From: Actinoplanes sp. NBRC 103695 | GTDB lineage: Bacteria > Actinomycetota > Actinomycetes > Mycobacteriales > Micromonosporaceae | Reading direction: 5' to 3' | DNA length: 64,000 nucleotides | NCBI RefSeq assembly: GCF_030269485.1 | Contig: NZ_BSTL01000012.1 | Span: forward strand, 186,001-250,000 | Shown here: positions 25,194 to 31,957 of the stretch, one piece after another | How the letters are laid out: each line of letters opens with the position of its first letter | Numbering within the stretch: position 1 is the stretch's first letter | Notes under the pieces: model-generated | The model's database searches: none | Told to the model about the DNA's origin: nothing | The model's input: the letters and a program-made list of their open reading frames with translations, nothing else | Position numbers and translations under genes: made by a program

Positions 25194-25385
25194 GTGCGGA
25201 ACGTGAGGTACCGGCCCATTCTGCGACCGCGCCGCGGCGAGCCGGCGGCGCTGCATCACCTCGATCCGCCGGCCGCGGCGAGCATCCTGCCGATCTTCGA
25301 GATGGAGTCCGGCCTGGACCTGGCGCCGCTGATCCGTCGGTTCCCACGTGCCGCATTCGCTGACTCCGGACTGACGGCTTGTTCC
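25194..25385 (+). pseudogene. N-terminal remnant of a beta-family (T4 beta-like) gene
   Basis: From GTG 25194 about 55 codons read RYRPILRPRRGEPAALHHLD, then PPAAASILPIFEM. This is the typical start of beta-family proteins (PF14350), which usually continue for about 350 residues (pattern Y-x-PILxxxxGExxAL, then PL-x-E). Here similarity stops after about 50-60 residues. The frame stays open into the primase-polymerase gene whose own ATG is at 25404. I read it as a truncated gene left by a deletion or by insertion of the following gene. A real fusion is less likely, because the primase-polymerase domain starts cleanly at its own ATG. Confidence 0.6.
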
Positions 25386-25387
25386 TG

Positions 25388-25403
25388 TCGTACATTTGTT
25401 CTA
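25388..25403 (+). promoter_or_regulatory. LexA/SOS-like box touching the primase-polymerase start codon
   Basis: TCGTACATTTGTTCTA matches the actinobacterial SOS box TCGAAC-N4-GTTCGA at 10 of 12 fixed positions. The base after it is the A of the ATG at 25404. A LexA dimer here would block both transcription and ribosome entry of what looks like a leaderless message. Confidence 0.5.
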
Positions 25404-26264
25404 ATGTCCCTCACCGCGGCGCTCGCACACGCCCGGCACGGCATCCCCGTCGTGCCGGTGCACGCCCCTGCCGCGGACGGAGGGTGTTCATGTGGCAGAC
25501 CCGGTTGCGACCGGCCCGGAAAGCATCCGCTGCTGCGCCACGGGCTGCGCGACGCGAGCACCGACCCGCGGCGGATCGAGATGTGGTGGGACAGGTGGCC
25601 GACGGCCAACCTGGGCCTGGTCACCGGCGTCGTGATGGATGTCGCCGACGTCGACTCGGTGACCGGGTGGCACGCGCTGCGCCACCTCTTCGGAGGCGCG
25701 ATCCCCGCGGGGCCCGAGGTCCGCACCGGCGGCGGCGGGTGGCATTTCTGGTTCAGACCTCTGGGGTACGGCAACCGGGTGCGCCTGCTGCCCGGTCTCG
25801 ACTGGCGAGGAGCCGGCGGCTACGTGATCGCCCCGCCGTCACGGCACGCGAGTGGTTCCGCCTACTCCTGGGTGCGCCGGCCGGGTGGCGTGCTGCCCGA
25901 CGCCTCGGACACGTTGCGCGAGCTGGTGCGCGGTCCGGCGTACGAGCCGCCGGGCGGAGCGATCGGCCACCCGGAGCGCTATGCCGAGGCGGCCCTGACG
26001 GCATCCGTCGAACGCGTGGCGAACGCCCCGGCCGGCACCCGCAACGACACGTTGAACCGGGCGGCCTTCCGGCTCGGCCGCCTGGTGGGCGGGGGCCTGC
26101 TGCGGTCGGCCGACGTGCGGCGCGAACTGGAGACCGCGGCCTGGCGCTGCGGGCTGGGCCGGGCCGAGACGCGGGCCACGATCCACTCCGGGCTGACCGC
26201 CGGCATGCGCTCACCGGCCATCCCAGCCCCGCCACCGCCCATAACCGGACTGAAGGCTCTCTGA
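25404..26264 (+). CDS. Bifunctional DNA primase/polymerase (AEP-type) domain protein
   Basis: A 286-residue archaeo-eukaryotic primase-like protein of the prim-pol N-terminal family. The N-terminus has the family zinc-type motif CSCGRPGCDRPGKHPL. The catalytic carboxylates are in VVMDVADVDS; the nucleotide-binding histidine is in VRTGGGGWHFWF; and LDWRGAGGYVIAPPS follows. The last 80 residues form the helical tail usual in plasmid- and phage-type primases. No replication helicase is encoded beside it, so it may be a stress-induced or element-derived enzyme. An SOS-like box abuts the ATG. The longer in-frame start at 25194 belongs to a different, truncated gene. Confidence 0.88.
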   Translation: MSLTAALAHARHGIPVVPVHAPAADGGCSCGRPGCDRPGKHPLLRHGLRDASTDPRRIEMWWDRWPTANLGLVTGVVMDVADVDSVTGWHALRHLFGGAIPAGPEVRTGGGGWHFWFRPLGYGNRVRLLPGLDWRGAGGYVIAPPSRHASGSAYSWVRRPGGVLPDASDTLRELVRGPAYEPPGGAIGHPERYAEAALTASVERVANAPAGTRNDTLNRAAFRLGRLVGGGLLRSADVRRELETAAWRCGLGRAETRATIHSGLTAGMRSPAIPAPPPPITGLKAL

Positions 26265-26316
26265 TGGGGTCGAGAGGGCGTGGCGTGACGATCCGTGAAC
26301 GGCCAGGATGGAACGC

Positions 26317-26994
26317 GTGACTCACGAGCGCAGACTGAAGGCGTACGAGGTCGAGATGCCGGTCCGGGCCGGTCGCGATCGGGTGTGGGAGGCGGTCAGC
26401 AAGCCGCCGGTGCTGCACCGATGGTTCGGCTGGGACTACGTGGGACTCGACGCCGAGATCCAGCAGATCTTCGTGAAAGCGGTGACGCGGGTCGCCCGGG
26501 AGAAACGGATGGGCTGGGCCGACGGCTCCTATCTGGAGATCATCGGCGACGCCGGGCAGAGCGTGGTGCGCGTGGTGCGGGAAGGGCCGCCGGCGAGCGG
26601 TCCCGACCACTTCGACGCGATCGAGGAGGGGTGGAAGGCCTTCCTGGTGCAGTTGCGCTTCCTGCTCGAGCACAACCCCCAGGGCGTACGCCGGACGATC
26701 TACCTGACCGGCGAATGCACCGGCGGGGAGGCACTCGGGCTGGCCGACACCGGATGGCAGCGGGTCGGCAGCCGCGTGGCCTGGACCGTCGACCCGGACG
26801 GGCATCTCGTGGTGACGGCGGGCAACCGGCCGCTGGACGCGTCGCCGCCGAACGCCATGCAGATCATCGTGTCGACCTACGGGCTGTCCGACGCCGAGTT
26901 CGAGACCTGCCGGGACGGGTGGGCCAAACGGTGGGCGGCCACCGCCGAGGGCGCGATAGTGACGGTGGCCGGTTCACCCGATCCGGCCGGGTGA
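26317..26994 (+). CDS. SRPBCC/START-like domain protein
   Basis: About 225 residues with the SRPBCC helix-grip pattern at the N-terminus (YEVEMPVRAGRDRVWEAVSKPPVLHRWFGW). A second, shorter half reads TVDPDGHLVVTAG. Relatives bind hydrophobic ligands or act as AHSA1-like chaperone partners; no specific role can be given. GTG at 26317 has AGGATGGA upstream; ATG at 26308 is an in-frame alternative with no properly spaced site. It precedes the ADP-ribosylglycohydrolase gene on the same strand. Confidence 0.75.
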   Translation: MTHERRLKAYEVEMPVRAGRDRVWEAVSKPPVLHRWFGWDYVGLDAEIQQIFVKAVTRVAREKRMGWADGSYLEIIGDAGQSVVRVVREGPPASGPDHFDAIEEGWKAFLVQLRFLLEHNPQGVRRTIYLTGECTGGEALGLADTGWQRVGSRVAWTVDPDGHLVVTAGNRPLDASPPNAMQIIVSTYGLSDAEFETCRDGWAKRWAATAEGAIVTVAGSPDPAG

Positions 26995-27008
26995 CGGGCC
27001 CGATTCCA

Positions 27009-27036
27009 GCCGAGGGGACGGGGCCGAGGGGACGGG
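27009..27036 (+). repeat. Perfect tandem 14-bp duplication
   Basis: GCCGAGGGGACGGG occurs twice head-to-tail (27009-27022 and 27023-27036), 13 bases before the GTG of the ADP-ribosylglycohydrolase gene. It brings two purine-rich segments near the start but leaves no classical ribosome site at normal spacing. Confidence 0.6.
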
Positions 27037-27049
27037 ATAGCCTCGCGCG

Positions 27050-27991
27050 GTGGATGAGCGAAGCGATCGGATCGCCGGCGTGCTGGTCGGCGGGGCCTGC
27101 GGGGATGCCCTCGGTGTGCCGTACGAGTTCGGCAGCCGGGCGCTCGCCGGGGAGCCACGGATGCTCGGCGGCGGGCTGGGCGACTACGCGCCGGGGGAGT
27201 ACAGCGACGACACCCAGATGGCGGTCTGCGTCGCGGAGGTGGCGGCGACCGGCGCCGACCTGCGGGACTCGGAGGCGCTCGATCTGATCGCGGCCAAGTT
27301 CCTGCGCTGGCGTGCCGAGGGCGCCACCGACATCGGCGTGCAGACGGCGCGGGTGCTCGACTCGGTGATCGGCCGGAACACGGTCGGCCTGGGCGCGGCG
27401 ATGGCCGCGGCCGCCCAGCAATTGCATGCGGAGACGGGACGGTCGGCGGGCAACGGGTCGCTCATGCGTACCGGGCCGGTCGCTGTCGCGTACCTCGACG
27501 ACCCGGCGGGGCTGGCGGAGGCGGCACGGGCCGTCAGCGAGCTCACCCATCGCGATCCGCTCGCCGGCGAGGCGTGCGTGATCTGGTGCGAAGGGCTGCG
27601 GCGGGCGGTGCTGGACGGGACCTTCGACGGGGTGCGGGCCGGCGTCGAACTGCTTACGGCCGAGCGTCGGCAGCAGTGGGCCGGGTGGCTCGACGAGGCC
27701 GAGCGGTTCCCGCCTGATCACTTTCCGAACAACGGGTTCGTGGTCACCGCGTTGCAGGCGGCGTGGTCGGCGATCACCCGCACGCCCGAGGACGATCACT
27801 TCCGGAAGGCGACCTCCGCTGCCGTGTACGCCGGCAACGACACGGACACCGTCGCGGCGATCGCAGGGGCGCTGCTCGGCGCGCGGTGGGGAGTGTCGGG
27901 CATTCCGGAGGAATGGCTGCAGGTGGTGCACGGGTGGAACGGCTATCGGGCGGCCGAGCTGATGCGCCTGGCGCTGCGCGTCGCCGGCTGA
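27050..27991 (+). CDS. ADP-ribosylglycohydrolase (DraG/ARH family)
   Basis: A 313-residue ADP-ribosyl hydrolase. Metal-binding and active-site motifs are complete: GGACGDALGVPYEFG, EYSDDTQM, AGNGSLMR, and the C-terminal YAGNDTDTVAAIAGALLGA. In the family, two Mg or Mn ions held by the Asp-rich loops remove ADP-ribose from arginine or other residues. No ADP-ribosyltransferase is encoded nearby, so the target is unknown. The GTG start directly follows a GC-rich leader with a 14-bp tandem duplication. Confidence 0.93.
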   Translation: MDERSDRIAGVLVGGACGDALGVPYEFGSRALAGEPRMLGGGLGDYAPGEYSDDTQMAVCVAEVAATGADLRDSEALDLIAAKFLRWRAEGATDIGVQTARVLDSVIGRNTVGLGAAMAAAAQQLHAETGRSAGNGSLMRTGPVAVAYLDDPAGLAEAARAVSELTHRDPLAGEACVIWCEGLRRAVLDGTFDGVRAGVELLTAERRQQWAGWLDEAERFPPDHFPNNGFVVTALQAAWSAITRTPEDDHFRKATSAAVYAGNDTDTVAAIAGALLGARWGVSGIPEEWLQVVHGWNGYRAAELMRLALRVAG

Positions 27992-28028
27992 TGCTCGCTG
28001 GTAGCACGGTCAGGATCGGATGCCGCGG

Positions 28029-28054
28029 TTGTCCACAACCGATGTCTGTCCACA
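28029..28054 (+). promoter_or_regulatory. Pair of DnaA-box-like 9-mers
   Basis: TTGTCCACA (28029-28037), the standard high-GC actinobacterial DnaA box, is followed 17 bases later by CTGTCCACA (28046-28054). Both lie in the leader of the YbaB/EspC/toxin operon. Two adjacent boxes could bind DnaA, but no origin features such as an AT-rich unwinding region are present. Confidence 0.35.
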
Positions 28055-28095
28055 GGCGGACGACCGCCGGGGTGCCACGCCGATAGCGTGGGCGC

Positions 28096-28461
28096 ATGTT
28101 CGACGGAGACGACCTGGACGCCGCGGAGCAGCGGGTGGACGAGTGGCAGGCCGGCCTGGAGCGGCGGGCGGCCGAGGCGCGGGAGCTCGCGTCCCGGCTG
28201 GCCGGGCTGACGGCGTCGGCGCGGAGCGAGGACAAGCTTGTCACGGTCACCGTGGACGCGACCGGCCTGACCGGCCTGGAACTGGCCGAGGGCATCCGGC
28301 GGCGCCCGGCCACGGAGACCGCGGCGGCGATCCTCGCCACCATGCGGGAGGCGCGGGTGAAACTGACCGCCGCCGCCACCGTGGTCACCGAGGAGACGGT
28401 CGGCGCCGACTCCGAGACGGGCAAGGCCGTGATCGCCTCGTACGCGGCTCGCCATGGCTGA
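28096..28461 (+). CDS. YbaB/EbfC-like protein heading the toxin operon
   Basis: A 121-residue protein with a coiled-coil N-terminus (AAEQRVDEWQAGLERRAAEA), YbaB strands (KLVTVTVDATGLTGLELAEG) and a helix ending in TEETVGADSETGKAVIASYA. It is a paralogue of the protein at 18642-19121 but lacks the long Pro-rich tail. Such YbaB-like proteins often sit first in actinobacterial operons of EspC-like and WXG-type secreted proteins, so a chaperone or operon-linked regulatory role is as likely as DNA binding. Its stop overlaps the next gene by eight bases. Confidence 0.78.
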   Translation: MFDGDDLDAAEQRVDEWQAGLERRAAEARELASRLAGLTASARSEDKLVTVTVDATGLTGLELAEGIRRRPATETAAAILATMREARVKLTAAATVVTEETVGADSETGKAVIASYAARHG

Positions 28462-28786
28462 GCAACTCGGGGTGCGGCCCGCTGACCTCGTGACGCACGC
28501 CGGCGCGGTCGAGAACATCGCCGGGCGGGTGGACACGGCGGCGCGGGCCGGTGCGGCCACACGAGCCGGCAACGAGGCGTACGGGAAACTCTGCACGATG
28601 GTGCCGGTCCTGCTGAACGTTCTGCAGGACACCCTGGTCGACGGCATCGGATCGGCGGCGGAATCGTTGCGGGACACCGGTTCCCGGCTGCGCGCGACAG
28701 CCACCGACTACGAGACGACGGATGCCGGGAACGCCTCGGCGGTGCGGTCCTCGTCCGCCCCCAAGGCAGGCGCGCCGGGCTCATGA
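28454..28786 (+). CDS. EspC-like type VII secretion substrate (T7SS_ESX_EspC family)
   Basis: A 110-residue helical-hairpin protein. It shows the EspC pattern: VRPADLVTHAGAVENIAGRVDTA, then a central YGKLCTMVPVLL, then LRDTGSRLRATATDYETTDAG with the Y-x3-D type export-like signal near residues 86-90. Such proteins are small partners secreted with WXG-like proteins. It overlaps the YbaB-like gene upstream and the toxin gene downstream (ATGA at 28783-28786). No secretion ATPase gene is in the window, so export must rely on a system encoded elsewhere. Confidence 0.78.
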   Translation: MAEQLGVRPADLVTHAGAVENIAGRVDTAARAGAATRAGNEAYGKLCTMVPVLLNVLQDTLVDGIGSAAESLRDTGSRLRATATDYETTDAGNASAVRSSSAPKAGAPGS

Positions 28787-30042
28787 GCGAGCCGAGCCCG
28801 TGGGCCGGTGTCTGGATCGCCGAGGACATCGAGCTCATCGCGCAGGGTGCGCGCGACGGAAACTGGGTGGACGGCGCCATCGGCGTGGTCAGCACCGGCC
28901 TGGACGGACTCGCGCTGATCTCCGACCCGGTCGGCGCCCTCCTGCAGTACGGCATCGCGTGGCTGATCGAGCACGTCAAGCCGCTGTCCGAGGCACTCGA
29001 CTGGCTGGCCGGCGACCCGGCGGCGATCGCCGCGCACGCGCAGGCCTGGCGCGGGGCGGCGGCGACACTGGCCGCCGAGGCGGAGGCGCTCGGCCGGGCG
29101 GTACGCGGCGACGTCGCCGGATGGACGGGCGCGGCGGGTGACGCGTACCGGAGCTGGGCCTCCGGCCGGGAGCAGGCGCTGCGAGCGCTGGGCCAGGCGT
29201 CGGAGACGATGGCGCTGCTCACCGAGGGCGCCGGTGCGCTGATCGGCACGGTCCGCCTGATGGTCCGGGACGCGGTCGCCACGGTGGTGTCGCGGCTCAT
29301 CGTCTACGCGGGCGAGGTGCTCGCCAGCGCCGGGCTCGCGACGCCGCTGGTGGCCGAGCAGGTGGCGACGTTGTGTGCGGCCTGGGGCGCGCGGATCGCG
29401 GGCTGGCTGCGGGGCCTGCTCGCCAGCCTGCGCAAACTCCTCGGCGACGGCGAACGCCTCCGCCGCCTCATCGACTTCCTCAAGCGCCTCCTCGGCGCCG
29501 ACCCCATGCACAACGACGCCGGCCCGGGCGGTGGCGCCGGCCGGGACGCACCGTCCGGACCGCGGCCCGGCGACCCCGACTTCGACGGCGGTCTACACAG
29601 GGCCCCACTCGGCGACGACTTCGGTCCCGGCGTGCACGATCCGGAGCGACGCTTCAAGCCGAAGGAAACAGCAGTCGCCGAGCGTCTCGCCGCCGAGGGC
29701 GAAATGGTTCACCCTCGTCTCCGCAGCTTGACCGAGGGCGAGAAGAGTCCGGATGCGATGGTGCGGACGGGCCCGGGCGACATGGGCACGGTGACCGAGT
29801 TCAAGACACTGGAGAGTTCGTCGAGCGGTGCTGTCTCGCAGCGGATCACCGACGCCGGTAAGCAGGTGGCGTATGTCGGCGGAGGCGACATGGTGATCGA
29901 CGGCCGCGGCGTCGGTCTGACCGAGGAGACGGCAAGGACAGGCTACGAACGCGCACGTGGCAAGCAGGTCGCGCACGGCTCCGCGCTGCCCGACCGCATC
30001 CGTGTCATTCTGGGCGACGGCAGCATGATCGAGCTTCCGTGA
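28783..30042 (+). CDS. WXG-like secreted polymorphic toxin with CdiA_C-type nuclease domain
   Basis: A 419-residue protein. Residues 60-215 are helical and contain the WXG-type turn W114-T-G within DVAGWTGAAGDAYRSW. A Gly/Pro/Asp-rich linker follows (245-285). The C-terminal 130 residues resemble the CdiA_C tRNase family of PD-(D/E)XK-like toxins: D324, E339-F-K341 (TVTEFKTL), SQRITDAGKQ, and the closing IDGRGVGLTEETARTGYERA and IRVILGDGS segments. It is the delivered effector of the operon, and the gene 16 bases downstream is the likely immunity gene. The domain assignment is by pattern recognition; RNA rather than DNA cleavage is inferred from the family. Confidence 0.78.
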   Translation: MSEPSPWAGVWIAEDIELIAQGARDGNWVDGAIGVVSTGLDGLALISDPVGALLQYGIAWLIEHVKPLSEALDWLAGDPAAIAAHAQAWRGAAATLAAEAEALGRAVRGDVAGWTGAAGDAYRSWASGREQALRALGQASETMALLTEGAGALIGTVRLMVRDAVATVVSRLIVYAGEVLASAGLATPLVAEQVATLCAAWGARIAGWLRGLLASLRKLLGDGERLRRLIDFLKRLLGADPMHNDAGPGGGAGRDAPSGPRPGDPDFDGGLHRAPLGDDFGPGVHDPERRFKPKETAVAERLAAEGEMVHPRLRSLTEGEKSPDAMVRTGPGDMGTVTEFKTLESSSSGAVSQRITDAGKQVAYVGGGDMVIDGRGVGLTEETARTGYERARGKQVAHGSALPDRIRVILGDGSMIELP

Positions 30043-30058
30043 CGAGGGGGTGTGGCAC

Positions 30059-30529
30059 GTGTCTTCGTGGGACAACATCCTCGTGATGACGGACCGATCG
30101 CCGGAGATCACCGCCGATGTGCTTGCGCCGCTCGCCGGCCTGGAGATCCAGCGCGGGAGCCGTGGCCAGCTCATCCTCGGACGCCCGGCCCGGCTGGGGC
30201 CTGGTCGCGTCGGCGGTGAGCTCGTCCTCAACGACATGTGGGAGCCCGACTGGCGCACCAACGGCGAACGAACGATGTTCGATGCGTTCCCCACGGCGTT
30301 CGAGGTGCACTACACCGGCGGTGACGAAGACATCCGGCTGGCGGAGGCGCGGGTGCTGTTCGGCGAGTTGTCGGCCGCGCCGTTGGTGTTGGCGCTGATC
30401 CGCTCGGTCGACTTCCTCATCGCGATCAGCCACCCGCGGACCGGGGTGGTGGCCATGCCGGAGGGCACGAGTCCCTTCGAGGACCAGCGGGACCTATGGC
30501 TGCCCTATCTGTTGGGCGCGCCGGGCTGA
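30059..30529 (+). CDS. Putative immunity protein for the upstream toxin
   Basis: A 156-residue soluble acidic protein (many Glu/Asp, pI clearly low). No immunity family is recognised by name. Segments such as LVLNDMWEPDWRTNGERTMFDAFP and VHYTGGDEDIRLAEARVLFGEL are distinctive. The GTG at 30059 has AGGGGG eight bases upstream, so the earlier in-frame GTG at 30050 is probably not used. Placement directly after a toxin gene with a 16-base gap, and acidity matching a nuclease toxin, make immunity the best guess. Confidence 0.65.
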   Translation: MSSWDNILVMTDRSPEITADVLAPLAGLEIQRGSRGQLILGRPARLGPGRVGGELVLNDMWEPDWRTNGERTMFDAFPTAFEVHYTGGDEDIRLAEARVLFGELSAAPLVLALIRSVDFLIAISHPRTGVVAMPEGTSPFEDQRDLWLPYLLGAPG

Positions 30530-31065
30530 CAATGATTCCTTTGGGATTGTCAGAGTATTTGCCTGACCGATATTGATTGGTCCCGCCGACGATCTTGGCG
30601 AGTGTGATTGTCGCTCAAAAATGCACAGTGTCAGCAATATGACAGCTTGCCGGGAGGGTTCGGCTTCGTCGGCCGGTGGGATCCGCGTCTTGATCATTGT
30701 CCACAGTGGGTGGTCGATCTTCATGGGGTTTTTGGTGATCGCGGCATTCTTCCTGCACAGGGTTGTGGTGAGGCTTTGTTTGCATGATGGACACCGCAGT
30801 GAAATAAGAGTGCGGTTGGATGGATCCACTGGGGCGAATAGCGAAGCCGGCATGCAACTTGCACGTGCGGTGCGCCGTGCAAGTTGCATGTTTCGCAGCC
30901 CTGGGGCCTGCTGATCCAGAGTCGAAACAGCGGATTGAGCGATCGACTGGATTTCATTCATGAGCGTTTTTGAGATACCGCAGGTTCCCTCTTCCAGTCG
31001 ATCACCGGAGGTGGAACTCTTCTAGCCAGCAGTAGCGCCAGCGACACGGACGGTGGTGGTACGGA
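30530..31065. other. Gene-free stretch of lower GC
   Basis: 536 bases with clearly lower GC than the rest and no convincing gene. A 113-codon plus-strand frame (30573-30914) has one possible membrane helix (GFLVIAAFFLHRVVV) but no ribosome site and untypical codon use. A DnaA-box-like TTGTCCACA lies at 30697-30705 and a perfect 15-bp inverted repeat at 30851-30890. It follows the toxin/immunity operon, and this kind of tract often marks old recombination at toxin loci. Confidence 0.6.
30851..30890. repeat. Perfect 15-bp inverted repeat
   Basis: CATGCAACTTGCACG (30851-30865) and its exact complement CGTGCAAGTTGCATG (30876-30890) surround a 10-base loop. The flanks GCGAA (30841-30845) and TTCGC (30892-30896) extend the pairing across small bulges. 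It may be a terminator, the binding site of a regulator, or a relic of a mobile element. It lacks a T-tract. Confidence 0.75.
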
Positions 31066-31734
31066 ATGCGTCCAGACGTTCTGGTCGGTCCGAGCGAGTG
31101 GGTGGTCGAGCAGTTCGGTGACAAGGTCGCCGCCGAACTCTGGACCCGGGTTCCCGAGGCGTTGAGCACCGCGATCGACCGTGAAGTGAACGCGCACCCG
31201 CACACCACCCAGACCACCGAACGCGTGCTCGTCAACCCGCGTTGGCCTCTCCCGTACGAAGAGCTCGTCCTCTTCCTCGGGACGTTGCCGGGCGCCGAGA
31301 TCATCAGCGTCCCGAAATCGGTCTACCAGCTCGTGGTGATCAACGGGCACGTCGTGGTGCCGTGGTGCTACGGCCAGTCGGCCCGGGAGTCCATGCGTGA
31401 CGCCGAGGTCGGCCGCTCGTTCGGGCGGCTCGCCCGCGAGCTGCTTCGTCGCTTCGGGCCGCCGTGGCGCCGGCCGCCGGCCGAGGCGCCGCTGCCACTC
31501 GACGCGGTCGACGAGCGTGAGGTGGCGAAGATCTGCGCGGCGATCGCCCAGCTCGACCCCAAGCCGGAGGTGGTCATCGCCGGGTTCGCCGGGGCGCCGA
31601 ACCTGGGTCTGCTCCGCGCCTGCCTCGGCGAGGTCAAGTCCACCGACAACGGCATCCTCAACTGGAGCCACCTCGACGACCTGCCGCTGCCTCCGCCGGT
31701 GATCCCCCGGCCGCGCCGCATGCAGTTCCCCTGA
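31066..31734 (+). CDS. Hypothetical protein, 222 residues
   Basis: No known domain recognised. The N-terminal half is compact and includes YEELVLFLGTLPGAEIISVP and a run ending WCYGQSARESMRDAEVG. A Pro-rich linker (PPWRRPPAEAPLP) leads to a C-terminal half with VVIAGFAGAPNLGLLRACLG and a Pro-rich tail. It follows the toxin locus after a low-GC gap. Some genes in this position are orphan immunity genes, but nothing in the sequence shows that. The ATG at 31066 has only a weak GGTGGTGG leader. Confidence 0.65.
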   Translation: MRPDVLVGPSEWVVEQFGDKVAAELWTRVPEALSTAIDREVNAHPHTTQTTERVLVNPRWPLPYEELVLFLGTLPGAEIISVPKSVYQLVVINGHVVVPWCYGQSARESMRDAEVGRSFGRLARELLRRFGPPWRRPPAEAPLPLDAVDEREVAKICAAIAQLDPKPEVVIAGFAGAPNLGLLRACLGEVKSTDNGILNWSHLDDLPLPPPVIPRPRRMQFP

Positions 31735-31760
31735 CGGCCACCCGCAGAGAGACAGTGCGC

Positions 31761-31793
31761 CGACGCCGCGAAGGTGCGACGCCGCGAAGGGTG
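31761..31793 (+). repeat. Tandem 16/17-bp duplication
   Basis: CGACGCCGCGAAGGTG at 31761-31776 is followed immediately by CGACGCCGCGAAGGGTG at 31777-31793, differing by one inserted G. It lies in the gap between the hypothetical gene and the opposing tetR gene. Confidence 0.55.
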
Positions 31794-31873
31794 ACGGCAA
31801 GAGGACGTAAAACCGGAAGCCGTGACGCCTCGATCCGCTCGAGGATGACCGGGTCGCCGGCGGCGAGGTCAAA

Positions 31874-31957
31874 TTGCGGCGTGGCCATAGGTCGGGTTTG
31901 CGGCGTGGTCAGTCGGGTCTGCGGCGGTGGCCATAGGTCAGGCTTGCGGCGTGGTCA
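31874..31957 (-). repeat. Degenerate repeats at the tetR 3' end
   Basis: On the plus strand the core TGCGGCG(G)TGG recurs at about 31875, 31899, 31920 and 31945, every 21-25 bases. Copies 1 and 3 continue with CCATAGGTC. The last copy is the actual end of the tetR coding region (codons for TTPQA and the stop); the other three lie beyond it. This looks like slippage or duplication of the gene's tail. Confidence 0.55.

Noticed and set aside
28029..28054. Replication origin
   Set aside because: Only two boxes, no AT-rich unwinding element, no dnaA/dnaN or parAB genes nearby.
30573..30914. A 113-codon frame with one possible membrane helix
   Set aside because: No ribosome site, low GC at third positions, overlaps the perfect inverted repeat, no domain. 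Treated as non-coding.
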